Source: Mycobacterium intracellulare ATCC 13950
Lineage (GTDB): Bacteria; Actinomycetota; Actinomycetes; Mycobacteriales; Mycobacteriaceae
Reading direction: 5' to 3'
NCBI RefSeq assembly: GCF_000277125.1
Contig: NC_016946.1
Coordinates: forward strand, 124,001 to 188,000
Length of the DNA: 64,000 nucleotides
Shown here: piece by piece, positions 19,026-27,353 of the stretch
How the letters are laid out: the number at the start of each line of letters is the position of its first letter
How positions within the stretch are numbered: position 1 is the stretch's first letter
Made by a program: the position numbers and the translations under genes
Notes under the pieces: model-generated
Databases searched by the model: none
What the model was told of the DNA's origin: nothing
What the model saw: only the letters and a program-made list of their open reading frames with translations

Positions 19026-19915
19026 CGGTCCACCAAATGTGCGTTGTCATCCTGCAATTCGTCGCGGCGTAACGCCATGGGGGTCGCGGCGGGGACATCG
19101 CCGGCGGCGACCACGGCGCGCGTGATGGGGGACAGCGCCCGAAACAGCGTTTCGACCTCGTCGTCGCTGAGCGCGTCGAGCGCCGACAGGGAAAGGGCGT
19201 CGGTGCTCGACTCGATGTGGTCCTTCAGTTCGCGCCCCGCGGCGGTCAGCGTCCCGTCATCGCGTAGCAACCCGCGCTCGGCGAGGCGCTGTTCGTGATG
19301 GCGCCATGCCGCCTCGTCGTAATCGCGGGTGCGGGCGATGTAGTCGCGCCCGACGTTGCCCGCCGCGGCGTGTAAGACGTTGGATTCACGTCCGGAGATG
19401 CCCGCCGCCGCCAGCACCGCCACGTGCCCGTCACCGCGCTGTTCGCGCAGCAGCGTCGTGGCGTGCCACAGCGCGGCCAGGGGATCGTCGGGCCAGGGCA
19501 GGGCCAGATTAGCGGCGAACAGCGGGCGGGCATCGAGCGGCGCGTGGCGCGCCGCCTTCCCGGCGAGTTCGGCTGCCACGCGGACGTTTTCGTCCGACCC
19601 GAGGCCGTAGCGGCGCAGCGCCGCCACCGCGGACTCCTGGCGCGCCCGCAATGCGGCCTCCGGACCCGCGATCTCCCACGCCGCCGGCAACGCCTTGGCA
19701 ACCCGTTCGGGCGCGAAGTTGTAGAAGACCGAGGTCACGACCTCCCGCGGCACCATGCCCAGCGGCGCGGAGCGGGCCGCGAAATAGCCCATCCAGAAAC
19801 CCCGGTAACCCAACGCGTCCAACGCCGCCCGGGCCTCGGGCGCGAAATACGTCACCGCGTGCACCGGCTCGTAGCGATCGAAGAAGCGTCGGGCCAACTC
19901 GGGTTGTCGTCGCAT
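19022..19915 (-). CDS. SCO6745 family protein
   Basis: A 297-residue actinobacterial protein of unknown biochemical role. Recognisable stretches are ARRFFDRYEPVHAVTYFAPEAR near the start, YRGFWMGYFAARSAPLG near residue 40, and VFYNFAPERVAKALPAAW near 65. The C-terminal part (LAERGLLRDDGTLTAAGRELK) looks like a winged-helix or MarR-like segment. There is no membrane segment or signal peptide. ATG at 19915 is preferred to a GTG 12 codons upstream. It is coupled by a 4-bp overlap to the YdeI-like gene. Confidence 0.7.
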   Translation of the reverse strand: MRRQPELARRFFDRYEPVHAVTYFAPEARAALDALGYRGFWMGYFAARSAPLGMVPREVVTSVFYNFAPERVAKALPAAWEIAGPEAALRARQESAVAALRRYGLGSDENVRVAAELAGKAARHAPLDARPLFAANLALPWPDDPLAALWHATTLLREQRGDGHVAVLAAAGISGRESNVLHAAAGNVGRDYIARTRDYDEAAWRHHEQRLAERGLLRDDGTLTAAGRELKDHIESSTDALSLSALDALSDDEVETLFRALSPITRAVVAAGDVPAATPMALRRDELQDDNAHLVDR

Positions 19916-19987
19916 GCTGGCAGTTAACCACCGGTGACGGGTGGGGACCAAGCACGCGGCCCGGACGACCCCGCCTAGGCTCGAGCG

Positions 19988-20707
19988 GTGACCATCCCCT
20001 ATGACCAGGTACTACACGAGCGGATCCGGAGCAATCTCGCCGGCCACGAGCGTCGAAGCGTGGCCGATCCGGCCAAGCGGCACGCCGCCGTGGCGGTGGT
20101 GCTCGTCGACTCCGATGTCGGGGAGGACCGGGTGGATCCGGCGCCGGTGGACGACTGGAACGTCGATCGAGGGCTGCCCGCGGCCGGCCTCGACGGGCGC
20201 ATGGTCGACGTGTCGGGCGGGGCGGCTTTCCTGCTGTGCCGCAGGGCTTCTCGACTCACTTCGCACGCCGCGCAGTGGGCGTTACCCGGTGGCCGCCTCG
20301 ACCCGGGCGAGACCGCCGTCGAGGCCGCGCTGCGGGAATTGCGCGAGGAGGTCGGCATCGAACTCCCCGAGGCGACCGTGCTGGGACTGCTCGACGATTA
20401 CCCGACCCGGTCCGGATATGTCATTACGCCGGTGGTGATTTGGGGAGGCGGCCGCCTGGATCCGCGCCCATCGCCCGACGAGGTCGTCGCGGTGTACCGG
20501 GTGGGCCTGCACCAACTGCAACGTGACGATTCGCCGCGATTCATCGCCATCCCGGAGAGCCCGCGACCGGTTGTCCAGATTCCGTTGGGGGGCGACCTGA
20601 TCCACGCGCCCACCGGGGCGGTGCTCCTGCAGCTGCGGTGGCTGGGACTGGAAGGCCGCCACGACCCGGTCGACGGGCTGGAACAACCCGTTTTCGCCTG
20701 GAAGTAG
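19988..20707 (+). CDS. Nudix hydrolase
   Basis: A 239-residue pyrophosphohydrolase. The Nudix box is complete at about residues 102-124: GRLDPGETAVEAALRELREE followed by VGI, giving all metal-binding glutamates. The preceding QWALPGG and the surroundings resemble CoA or NADH pyrophosphatases, though no CoA-specific UPF0035 motif is certain. Substrates are probably nucleoside diphosphate derivatives. The start is GTG at 19988, and the gene is convergent with the HAD gene 32 bp downstream. Confidence 0.85.
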   Translation: MTIPYDQVLHERIRSNLAGHERRSVADPAKRHAAVAVVLVDSDVGEDRVDPAPVDDWNVDRGLPAAGLDGRMVDVSGGAAFLLCRRASRLTSHAAQWALPGGRLDPGETAVEAALRELREEVGIELPEATVLGLLDDYPTRSGYVITPVVIWGGGRLDPRPSPDEVVAVYRVGLHQLQRDDSPRFIAIPESPRPVVQIPLGGDLIHAPTGAVLLQLRWLGLEGRHDPVDGLEQPVFAWK

Positions 20708-20739
20708 CTTTCGCGCAACCTCTTCGAAAGTCGGGGCAC

Positions 20740-21495
20740 TCAAGGTCGGCCCTGCGCACCGAACAGTGAGCCCGCCAGTTCGACCAGTGAGGTGCCTGAG
20801 ACGTCCCAGGGGCCCGGGGGCGCGGGGGCGGGCACCGGGTCCGGCCCGTACTCCTGCGGGCGCGCGACGAAACCGGTCGCCAGGCCGCTATCGCGGGCCG
20901 CCTCGAGGTCGGCGGTGTGCGCCGCCACCAGCATCACCTCACCGGGCTCCAGGCCCAGCAATCGCGCGGGAGTCTGGTAGGCCCGCGGGTCGGGCTTGTA
21001 GGCCTGACTGACGTCGGAACCCAGGACCACATCCCAGGGCAGGCCCGCGTACTTCGCCATCTCGACCAGCAGCCCGGTGTTGCCGTTGGACAAGGGCCCG
21101 ACGATGACGTGCCGCTTCATGACCGCGATGCCGTCGACGCTGTCCGGCCACGGTGGCAGCCAGCGCCACGACCGGGCGAGTGCCTGCACCTCGTCGCAGG
21201 GCAGCGCGTCGGCACTGACGCCGAACTTCGCGAGCGATGCGACGAGGTTCTCTCGATGCAGAACGTCCAGCGACACGAATTCCCGTCGGCCCGAGCGAAT
21301 CTCGGACATGGAGGGCAGGTATCGACTGCGCCACTCCAGCGCGAACGCGTCGGGGTCGACGTCGATGTGTTGGCGCTGCGCGAAACGCCGTACCGAGGCG
21401 GCGATCCCCGAGCGCCAGTCGACGACCGTTCCGAACGTATCGAACAGAACTGCACGCACTACCCGACCGGTCGACGGTGAGCGGTAGTCGGTCAT
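20740..21495 (-). CDS. HAD superfamily hydrolase, haloacid dehalogenase type II
   Basis: A 251-residue HAD enzyme. The nucleophile aspartate is in AVLFDTFGTVVDWR (about residue 19), motif II is IVGPLSNGNTGLL near 131, and the motif III lysine is in QAYKPDPRAYQ near 165, with LVAAHTADLEAARDSGL following. This layout is that of L-2-haloacid dehalogenases, which hydrolyse short haloacids. Many actinobacterial members have unknown natural substrates. It is transcribed away from the methyltransferase at 21615 and has its own promoter space of about 120 bp. Confidence 0.85.
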   Translation of the reverse strand: MTDYRSPSTGRVVRAVLFDTFGTVVDWRSGIAASVRRFAQRQHIDVDPDAFALEWRSRYLPSMSEIRSGRREFVSLDVLHRENLVASLAKFGVSADALPCDEVQALARSWRWLPPWPDSVDGIAVMKRHVIVGPLSNGNTGLLVEMAKYAGLPWDVVLGSDVSQAYKPDPRAYQTPARLLGLEPGEVMLVAAHTADLEAARDSGLATGFVARPQEYGPDPVPAPAPPGPWDVSGTSLVELAGSLFGAQGRP

Positions 21496-21614
21496 GCCTC
21501 AGGCTAACGCTGCGCTCGTCACCTGCGATGCGCCCGGCGGTGCACGGCGTACGCTATCGTTAGCTGTGCGAACGAATCTTTGACTTCCCGATTGATGACC
21601 GAAGGGAGGCCGTT

Positions 21615-22523
21615 GTGGCCCGAAGCGCCGGCGATACCTGGGATATCGTGACGAGCGTCGGCTTCACCGCCTTGGCGGTGTGTGCGGCGCGGGCCCTCGA
21701 CGCGGGTCTGCAGCCGCCGTTGGCGAACGACGACTTCGCCGCCGGCTTCGTCGCCGCCGCCGGTGAACCGAATCTGATTGCGGCCGTGGACAACGCCGAC
21801 ATGAGCAGTGCCGCGGCCTTCAACGCGCAGTGGGTAGGGGTGCGGACGCGATTCTTCGACGAGTTTTTCGCTGATGCCACCCGATCGGGGACGCGCCAGG
21901 CGGTCATCTTGGCGGCCGGATTGGATTCGCGGGCGTACCGGCTGGACTGGCCCGCGGGCCACACGGTTTACGAAGTGGATCAGCCTCGGGTGCTCGCGTT
22001 CAAGCAACAGGTCCTCGACCGGCAGGGCGCCGTGCCCTCGACGAGGCGCATCACCGTCGCCACGGATTTACGGGATGACTGGGCCGGCGCGCTGATCGCG
22101 GCCGGCTTCGACCCCGACCGGCCGACGGCGTGGGCGCTCGAGGGACTGCTGCCGTATTTGCCCGGGCCGGCCCAGGATGCGCTGTTCGAAAGGCTGCACG
22201 AGTTGTCGGCGACCGGTAGCCATATTGCCGCCGAACTCGGTCCCGCCCCGGGCGAAGTGCGCGAATTCGCCGACAATGTCCCCACGATCAGCCAAGACAC
22301 CGGTCAGCCTCCGGTGGCCGAGCTGTGGTACGACGATGCGCGCATCGACACCAAAGAGTTTCTGGCCCAGCGGCATTGGCGTGTCACGGCCGTGAACCTG
22401 GTCGACAAGGCGGCCACCGAGTATGGTCGGCCCTTCCACGAATTGCCGGCGGTCTTCGACCGGTTGATGCGCACCAAGTTCTTCACCGCGGTCCGCGAAT
22501 CGCCGACAGGCGTCGTTCGATGA
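21615..22523 (+). CDS. putative SAM-dependent methyltransferase, LCM/TIGR00027 family
   Basis: A 302-residue second member of the family seen at 1346-2245. Marks: TSVGFTALAVCAARAL at the start, VILAAGLDSRAYRLDWPAG near residue 95, YEVDQPRVLAFK, and WALEGLLPYLPGPAQD near 177. Substrate unknown. GTG at 21615 is preceded by GGGAGG at 5-10 nt. Its last 41 bp overlap the convergent PadR regulator gene, so antisense interference at the 3' ends is possible. Confidence 0.85.
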   Translation: MARSAGDTWDIVTSVGFTALAVCAARALDAGLQPPLANDDFAAGFVAAAGEPNLIAAVDNADMSSAAAFNAQWVGVRTRFFDEFFADATRSGTRQAVILAAGLDSRAYRLDWPAGHTVYEVDQPRVLAFKQQVLDRQGAVPSTRRITVATDLRDDWAGALIAAGFDPDRPTAWALEGLLPYLPGPAQDALFERLHELSATGSHIAAELGPAPGEVREFADNVPTISQDTGQPPVAELWYDDARIDTKEFLAQRHWRVTAVNLVDKAATEYGRPFHELPAVFDRLMRTKFFTAVRESPTGVVR

Positions 22524-23055
22524 CAGCCAGGGCTTGCTCGGCCCATCGAATGTTCTCCTCCTCGAACGAGATTCCGCGGACCAACGTCAGGTAGGGGCCG
22601 ACCCGGTCGGTGTGGGCCAGGTACTCCTTCTCGGTGCGACCGTCCATCATGCGCGCCCGCAACCGTTCGTAGCGTTGCAGTTTGGCCCGCGCCCATTGCA
22701 TCCGCTCGAGGATGGACTCGCGCACAGCCGGCATGTCGCCGGCGTCGGCGGCCTGGACCTTGACCAACAGCTCGTCGCGGATCACCGAGGGTTTCGGCGC
22801 CTTCGCGGTGAACTGCCGGATCGCCTCGCGCCCGGCCTCGGTCAGCGAGAACATCCGCTTGTTGGGCCGCCGTTCTTGACGCACGACCCGTGCCCGGATG
22901 AGGCCCTGCTCGGCCAGTCGATCCAGTTCGCGATACAGCTGCTGCGGGGTGGCCGGCCAGAAGTTCGCGACCGAGGCGTCGAAACCCTTGGCCAGGTCGT
23001 ATCCCGACGACTCGCCCTCGAGGAGGGCCGCCAACACCGCGTCACGCAGCGACAC
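22483..23055 (-). CDS. PadR family transcriptional regulator
   Basis: A 190-residue PadR/Vir-type repressor. The winged helix is N-terminal: DAVLAALLEGESSGYDLAKGF, then PQQLYRELDRLAEQGLIRARVV and MFSLTEAGREAI (about residues 5-85). The C-terminal helical part is the Vir_act_alpha_C dimerisation domain. GTG at 23055 is the start; TACGAT on the minus strand ends 6 nt before it, so the transcript is probably leaderless. It is divergent from the SnoaL/LLM operon with paired TAGTCAAC sites between, the typical layout for local control. Confidence 0.85.
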   Translation of the reverse strand: MSLRDAVLAALLEGESSGYDLAKGFDASVANFWPATPQQLYRELDRLAEQGLIRARVVRQERRPNKRMFSLTEAGREAIRQFTAKAPKPSVIRDELLVKVQAADAGDMPAVRESILERMQWARAKLQRYERLRARMMDGRTEKEYLAHTDRVGPYLTLVRGISFEEENIRWAEQALAVIERRLSAIRGPR

Positions 23056-23079
23056 CGGCCGATCGTACAGCGATGCGAC

Positions 23080-23162
23080 TAGTCAACAAAGTGACCAACC
23101 GCACCCTGGACAATTCCCGACGGCGGCCTTAGCGTCGACCTCATTACTCAACAAGTTGACTA
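23080..23162. promoter_or_regulatory. paired PadR-type operator sites
   Basis: TAGTCAAC occurs at 23080-23087 and, inverted, as GTTGACTA at 23155-23162. The second copy is part of a near-perfect palindrome, TACTCAAC-AA-GTTGACTA (23145-23162, one mismatch). Site 1 lies 25 bp upstream of the PadR start and site 2 lies 13 bp before the SnoaL-like gene, so each would cover one of the two divergent promoters. Confidence 0.55.
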
Positions 23163-23175
23163 TGCGAGGTCGCTG

Positions 23176-23598
23176 ATGCACCCGTTCCGCACGGCCGTCG
23201 AAGAGCGCGATGAACAGGCCATCCAGGCGATGCTGGCCGACACGGTGGTGTTCACCAGCCCGGTGGCGTTCAAGCCGTATGTCGGCAAGCCGATCACCGC
23301 GGCCATCCTGCGCGGTGTGTTGCGCGTCTTCGAGGACTTCCGCTACATCCGGGAGATTCACGACGCAGGCGGCCGCGACCACGCCTTCGTTTTCGAGACC
23401 GGGATCGTCGGGGCGCCCGGGTTGAAGATCACCGGCTGCGACTTCTTGCATTTCGACGACGACGGGCTGATCGACGACTTCGTGGTGATGGTGCGGCCGC
23501 TGTCGGGCGCGACGGCATTGTCGGAGGCGATGGGCGCCCAGTTCGACCGCATCCAGCGGGAGGCGCTGGAGTTGGCCAATCAATCCGGCACCGCGTAG
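23176..23598 (+). CDS. SnoaL-like / NTF2-fold protein
   Basis: A 140-residue protein of the NTF2-like superfamily. It opens with an alpha-helical FRTAVEERDEQAIQAMLADT segment and has the cone-shaped beta layout seen in polyketide cyclase-like and ketosteroid isomerase-like proteins (VVFTSPVAFKPYVGK, FVFETGIVGAPGLKITGCDFL). Catalytic residues cannot be assigned. It is the first gene after the PadR operator and lies 11 bp before an F420 LLM gene, so the two likely act on the same small molecule controlled by PadR. Confidence 0.7.
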   Translation: MHPFRTAVEERDEQAIQAMLADTVVFTSPVAFKPYVGKPITAAILRGVLRVFEDFRYIREIHDAGGRDHAFVFETGIVGAPGLKITGCDFLHFDDDGLIDDFVVMVRPLSGATALSEAMGAQFDRIQREALELANQSGTA

Positions 23599-23609
23599 AA
23601 GTAGGGACC

Positions 23610-24647
23610 ATGCGGATTGGTTTGAGCGTCAATTATGCGGGCGGTTTCAAGGACGTGGCCGCCGAAGTGGCCGACCTGGAACGCGCCGGGTTGGATATTG
23701 TTTTTGTCCCCGAGGCGTATTCGTTCGACGCGGTGAGCGCGCTCGGCTACCTGGCGGCAAGCACACAGCGGGTCGGGCTGGCGTCGGGCATCCTGCAGCT
23801 CTACACCCGCACGCCCACCCTGACCGCGATGACCGCGGCGGGCCTGGATTACGTCTCCGACGGCCGGTTCACCCTCGGCCTGGGCGCGTCCGGCCCGCAG
23901 GTCATCGAGGGCTTCCACGGTGTGCCCTACGACGCCCCGATCGGCCGGACGCGTGAAGTCATCGACATCTGCCGCCAGGTGTGGCGGCGCGAGACCGTGC
24001 GCCACCAGGGCAAGCACTACACGATCCCGCTGCCGCCCGACCGGGGGACCGGGCTGGGTAAGCCCCTCAAGCTCATCAATTCCCCAGTGCGTGAACGCAT
24101 CCCGATACTGGTAGCCGCGCTGGGGCCGAAGAACGTCGAACTGGCGGCCGAGATCGCCGAGGGTTGGCAACCGATCTTCTACCTGCCCGAAAAGGCGCAG
24201 GACGTCTGGGGGGAGGCGCTGGCCACCGGGCGGGCCAAGCGGGACCCCGCGCTGGGCGAGCTCGACGTCTACGCCGGACCCGTCCTGGCCATCGGCGAAA
24301 ACGTCGAGCCGCTAAGGGAATTCGTCAAACCGCACCTGGCGCTCTACATCGGCGGGATGGGCGCCAAGGGCAAGAACTTCTACCACACCCTGGCCACCAA
24401 GTACGGGTACGGCCCGCAGGCCGACCGGATCCAGGAGCTCTACCTTGCCGGCGACAAGGACGGCGCCGCCAAGGTGGTGCCCGACGATCTGGTGCGCGAC
24501 GTCAACCTGATCGGCTCCCGAGCGTTCGTCAAGGAACGTCTGGCGGCCTACCGCGAGGCGGGGGTAACCACGCTGAACGTGGCGCCCATCGCGTCGACCA
24601 CGGCCGAGCGGATCAAGCTCATCGAAACGCTGCGCGAACTGGTGTGA
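23610..24647 (+). CDS. LLM class F420-dependent oxidoreductase (Rv3520c-like)
   Basis: A 345-residue F420-dependent luciferase-fold enzyme. It begins MRIGLSVNYAGGFKDVAAEV and continues with FVPEAYSFDAVSALGYLA, VGLASGILQLYTRTP, and GRFTLGLGASGPQVIEGFHG, the pattern I recall for M. tuberculosis Rv3520c. The reaction is presumably hydride transfer between F420H2 and an unknown carbonyl or alkene substrate. It is co-transcribed with the SnoaL-like gene and probably PadR-controlled; convergent with the MFS gene 20 bp downstream. Confidence 0.85.
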   Translation: MRIGLSVNYAGGFKDVAAEVADLERAGLDIVFVPEAYSFDAVSALGYLAASTQRVGLASGILQLYTRTPTLTAMTAAGLDYVSDGRFTLGLGASGPQVIEGFHGVPYDAPIGRTREVIDICRQVWRRETVRHQGKHYTIPLPPDRGTGLGKPLKLINSPVRERIPILVAALGPKNVELAAEIAEGWQPIFYLPEKAQDVWGEALATGRAKRDPALGELDVYAGPVLAIGENVEPLREFVKPHLALYIGGMGAKGKNFYHTLATKYGYGPQADRIQELYLAGDKDGAAKVVPDDLVRDVNLIGSRAFVKERLAAYREAGVTTLNVAPIASTTAERIKLIETLRELV

Positions 24648-24666
24648 CGGCCGCTGTGGAGCCAAA

Positions 24667-25881
24667 TCAGTTCTGGCGGTGACTATCTCGTCGTAGCCGC
24701 ATCGCCCTGCCGACCGCGCTCACCGACGCCAGCGCCGCCATGGCCGACAGGATCGCCGCCGAGACGCCAGGCTCGGCGGTCGCCAACAACAGTGGCAGCG
24801 CGAAGCCGATGTACGTGACGACGTAGAACACCCCGGTCAGAGCGCCCCGCAGGTGTTGCGGCGCCGCGGCCTCCAGATCGATCAAGCCCTCCCGCAGGCA
24901 CAGGCCCGAAGCGCAGCCCAGGATCAACAACAGCGGTATCCCGACCGCGGGCGTCAGGGCCGGTGGCGTCGTCGCGGCCACCACGTAGCCGACCGCGGCC
25001 AAAGCCGCGCCGGCGGTCCCGGTCTGTGGCCCCCACCGGCGCGTGCGGGCCAGGACCTGAACGACACCGCTGACCCCGTTGACGATCAGGGTGGCCGTGC
25101 CCGCCGCGATCGGGGCCGCCAGCGCGGTGTGCAACCGCGTGGGGATGGTGACGAAACCCAGTGTCGCCGAGGCGTATACCCACGGTGCGAGCGGCATGGC
25201 CCAACTCAGGGCCCGCGACACTCCCTGTGCCGCCGGTCCCGTCGGGCCCGCGTCGGGGGGCGGCGCCGGCCGGGCCACGTGTGCGCCGGGTGTGGCCGCG
25301 ACGGCGACGGCAAGCGATGCCAGCACGACGATCGCGGCGGCGACGGCGAACGACACCTGGATGCCGGACTGCCCGGCCCACGCGAATCCCCCGCCGGCGA
25401 ACGGCCCGATGGCGAAGCCGGCGGTGAGTACCGCGCCGGCGGTCGCGGCGCCGGCCGGGCCCCTCAGGTCGGACGCCCACGCGGTGCCGGAGCTGATGGC
25501 AAGGCCCACACCGACCCCGACGACGAGGCGGCCCACCAGCAGCGCGCCGGTGTGCTGGGACAGCAGCATCGCCACCGTCCCCGCCACGGTGGCGGCCGCG
25601 CCCGCCAGCGCCATTGGCCGCCGGCCCAACGCGTCCGACGCGCGGCCGCCGATCAGCAACCCGGGGAGCAGCCCGAGCGCGTAGATGCCGAAGATGCCAT
25701 CGAGGGTCGCGGTGCTGAGGTGTTCGCGGCCGCTGATCACCGGCATCAACGCGACGAAGTGGTTGGCGACCCATCCCGTCGCCAGCAGCAACGCCAGCAC
25801 GCTGACGAACAGGGCCCGGGTGGCGGCCCGGCCGTTACGCGCTCGGCGGTTGCGGCCGCTGCGCACGCTCGACGAGATCAC
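24667..25881 (-). CDS. MFS transporter
   Basis: A 404-residue inner-membrane transporter with about 12 hydrophobic helices. Motif A is GGRASDALGRRPMAL near residue 78, and GRLVVGVGVGLAISSGTAW near 115 resembles motif B/C surroundings of drug exporters. The N-terminus is strongly basic (RSGRNRRARNGR). GTG at 25881 has a GGAGGGGGA box upstream. Substrate unknown; drug or metabolite efflux is a guess from the subfamily shape. Confidence 0.8.
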   Translation of the reverse strand: MISSSVRSGRNRRARNGRAATRALFVSVLALLLATGWVANHFVALMPVISGREHLSTATLDGIFGIYALGLLPGLLIGGRASDALGRRPMALAGAAATVAGTVAMLLSQHTGALLVGRLVVGVGVGLAISSGTAWASDLRGPAGAATAGAVLTAGFAIGPFAGGGFAWAGQSGIQVSFAVAAAIVVLASLAVAVAATPGAHVARPAPPPDAGPTGPAAQGVSRALSWAMPLAPWVYASATLGFVTIPTRLHTALAAPIAAGTATLIVNGVSGVVQVLARTRRWGPQTGTAGAALAAVGYVVAATTPPALTPAVGIPLLLILGCASGLCLREGLIDLEAAAPQHLRGALTGVFYVVTYIGFALPLLLATAEPGVSAAILSAMAALASVSAVGRAMRLRRDSHRQN

Positions 25882-26059
25882 TGGTCTTCTCCCCCTCCAA
25901 CGCGCGGCCGACGATCGTAGAACGCGACGCCACCCGGGTGGTTATTCCCGTGGACGTGATCGCGCCGCCGCTGCGGGCGCGGACTTCGCGGTGTGAAGGG
26001 GTTTGAAATCAGCGGATTTGGTGTACTGATACCACTACTCGCACCCAGGAAGGCACACG

Positions 26060-26338
26060 ATGAAGTACATTGCGGCAGCCACGATCGCGATCTCCGTCTT
26101 GTTGTCCAGCGCGTGTTCGGCCTCACAGGTCATCAACACCGGCGGCGACACAAAGTGCAAAGACTTCACCACGCAGGACGAGAAGAAGCAGAACGACGAA
26201 GTCAGCAAGATGCTCAAGGACAAGAGCGGCGCAGACCCGAGCAACGTCGAGATCTCGGCGACGCGGCTCTCGGTGACGACGTACTGCCAGACGCTCGGAA
26301 AGCCGGACACGAAGATCTCCGAGGCGCCGCACGGCTGA
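26060..26338 (+). CDS. small secreted lipoprotein, HdeA-like
   Basis: A 92-residue protein with a lipoprotein signal: positively charged start, hydrophobic core, and lipobox LLSSAC with the lipidated Cys at residue 19. The mature part is short and charged, with two further cysteines (TKCKDF and TYCQTL) that can form one disulfide. This pattern recalls HdeA/HdeB-type acid-stress chaperones, as in CKDFTTQDEKKQNDEV. The match is by pattern only. AGGAAGG lies 5-11 nt upstream of the ATG. It stands alone between two minus-strand genes. Confidence 0.65.
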   Translation: MKYIAAATIAISVLLSSACSASQVINTGGDTKCKDFTTQDEKKQNDEVSKMLKDKSGADPSNVEISATRLSVTTYCQTLGKPDTKISEAPHG

Positions 26339-26388
26339 CGCACTCGGTCGGTGACGTGGGTTACGTTGCCGCCCTTGCGGTTTAGCGC

Positions 26389-27342
26389 CTAGTCCAGGAG
26401 CAACTGCGCGGGCACCTCGTCGTCCAGCACGGCCCGCGCCAGCAGTTCACCGAGCAGCGGCCCGAATTTCATGAGATTGCTACCGACGAACGCCAGCACG
26501 CGCCCACGCTGCGCCACCGTCCAGCCGTCGCCGCCCGGATCGAGCCACGGGGCGCGGACACTGACGCAGTCCACCTGGTCCACCGGCGAAAGTGCTGGGA
26601 ACAGCGTGCGCACGGTCGCGGGGTCCGCCACCTCCTGGCCGAACGCCCACCGGCCGGTACTGCCGAGCGGCAATCCGTAGCCCTCGGGCGCGGACAGGCA
26701 CGGCGCGCCGACCGCGTCCGCGCCGCGGTAGGTGAAGCGGGTGTGCGGAACGAAGTCAACCCCGAGCGGACCGAACAGGTCTGGGGTGTGCGCACCCGCA
26801 CAGATCAGCACGCGGTCGCCGCGCAGCACGGTGCCGTCGGCGAGCGTCGTCGCGCCGTCGTCTGCCACCGACAGCACGTGTGCGTTGCGGATGGCGACGC
26901 GGCGCGCCAACGCGCTCAGGGCGCGGCGGATGCGCAGGCTGCCGCCGAGGGGATCGAAAACTCCTGTCTCCCAAGGCACGACCGCGAACGGAATCCGTGC
27001 CGCGATTTCGGAACGCCCGAGCCGGGAGAACTGCGCGCCGGCGGAGCTCATGGCCGCCGCGACGTCGTCGCAGACGCCGGCGGCGATGAAGCCCTCGGAG
27101 CCCAGCAGTCGCCCCGCGCCGAACTCGGATTCCCACCGTTGCCAGCCCGTTCGCGCCGTCAGCGCCAACCGGCACAGCGCCGGGCGCCGATGCGCGACCC
27201 GGAATATCCGCGCCAGCCCGGCGGATTGCTCCCCGAATGGCCGCCCGCGCTCCAGCACGACGACGTCGTGGCCGCGCCGCGAAAGCTCGTAGGCCGCCGC
27301 GAGGCCACATATTCCCGCGCCGATGACGACGATCATCCGCAT
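26389..27342 (-). CDS. FAD-dependent oxidoreductase, DAO family
   Basis: A 317-residue flavoprotein of the D-amino acid oxidase/sarcosine oxidase kind. The FAD dinucleotide motif VVIGAGICGLAAAYELSRRGH is at the very N-terminus with the acid VVLERG at the end of the second strand. DRVLICAGAHTPDLFGPLG near residue 200 matches the second FAD-contact region. Substrate is probably an amine or amino acid, unspecified. ATG at 27342 is 11 bp after the stop of the Eis-like gene, so they form an operon; an ATG two codons later is possible. Confidence 0.8.
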   Translation of the reverse strand: MRMIVVIGAGICGLAAAYELSRRGHDVVVLERGRPFGEQSAGLARIFRVAHRRPALCRLALTARTGWQRWESEFGAGRLLGSEGFIAAGVCDDVAAAMSSAGAQFSRLGRSEIAARIPFAVVPWETGVFDPLGGSLRIRRALSALARRVAIRNAHVLSVADDGATTLADGTVLRGDRVLICAGAHTPDLFGPLGVDFVPHTRFTYRGADAVGAPCLSAPEGYGLPLGSTGRWAFGQEVADPATVRTLFPALSPVDQVDCVSVRAPWLDPGGDGWTVAQRGRVLAFVGSNLMKFGPLLGELLARAVLDDEVPAQLLLD

Positions 27343-27353
27343 CACCCCCGCCC

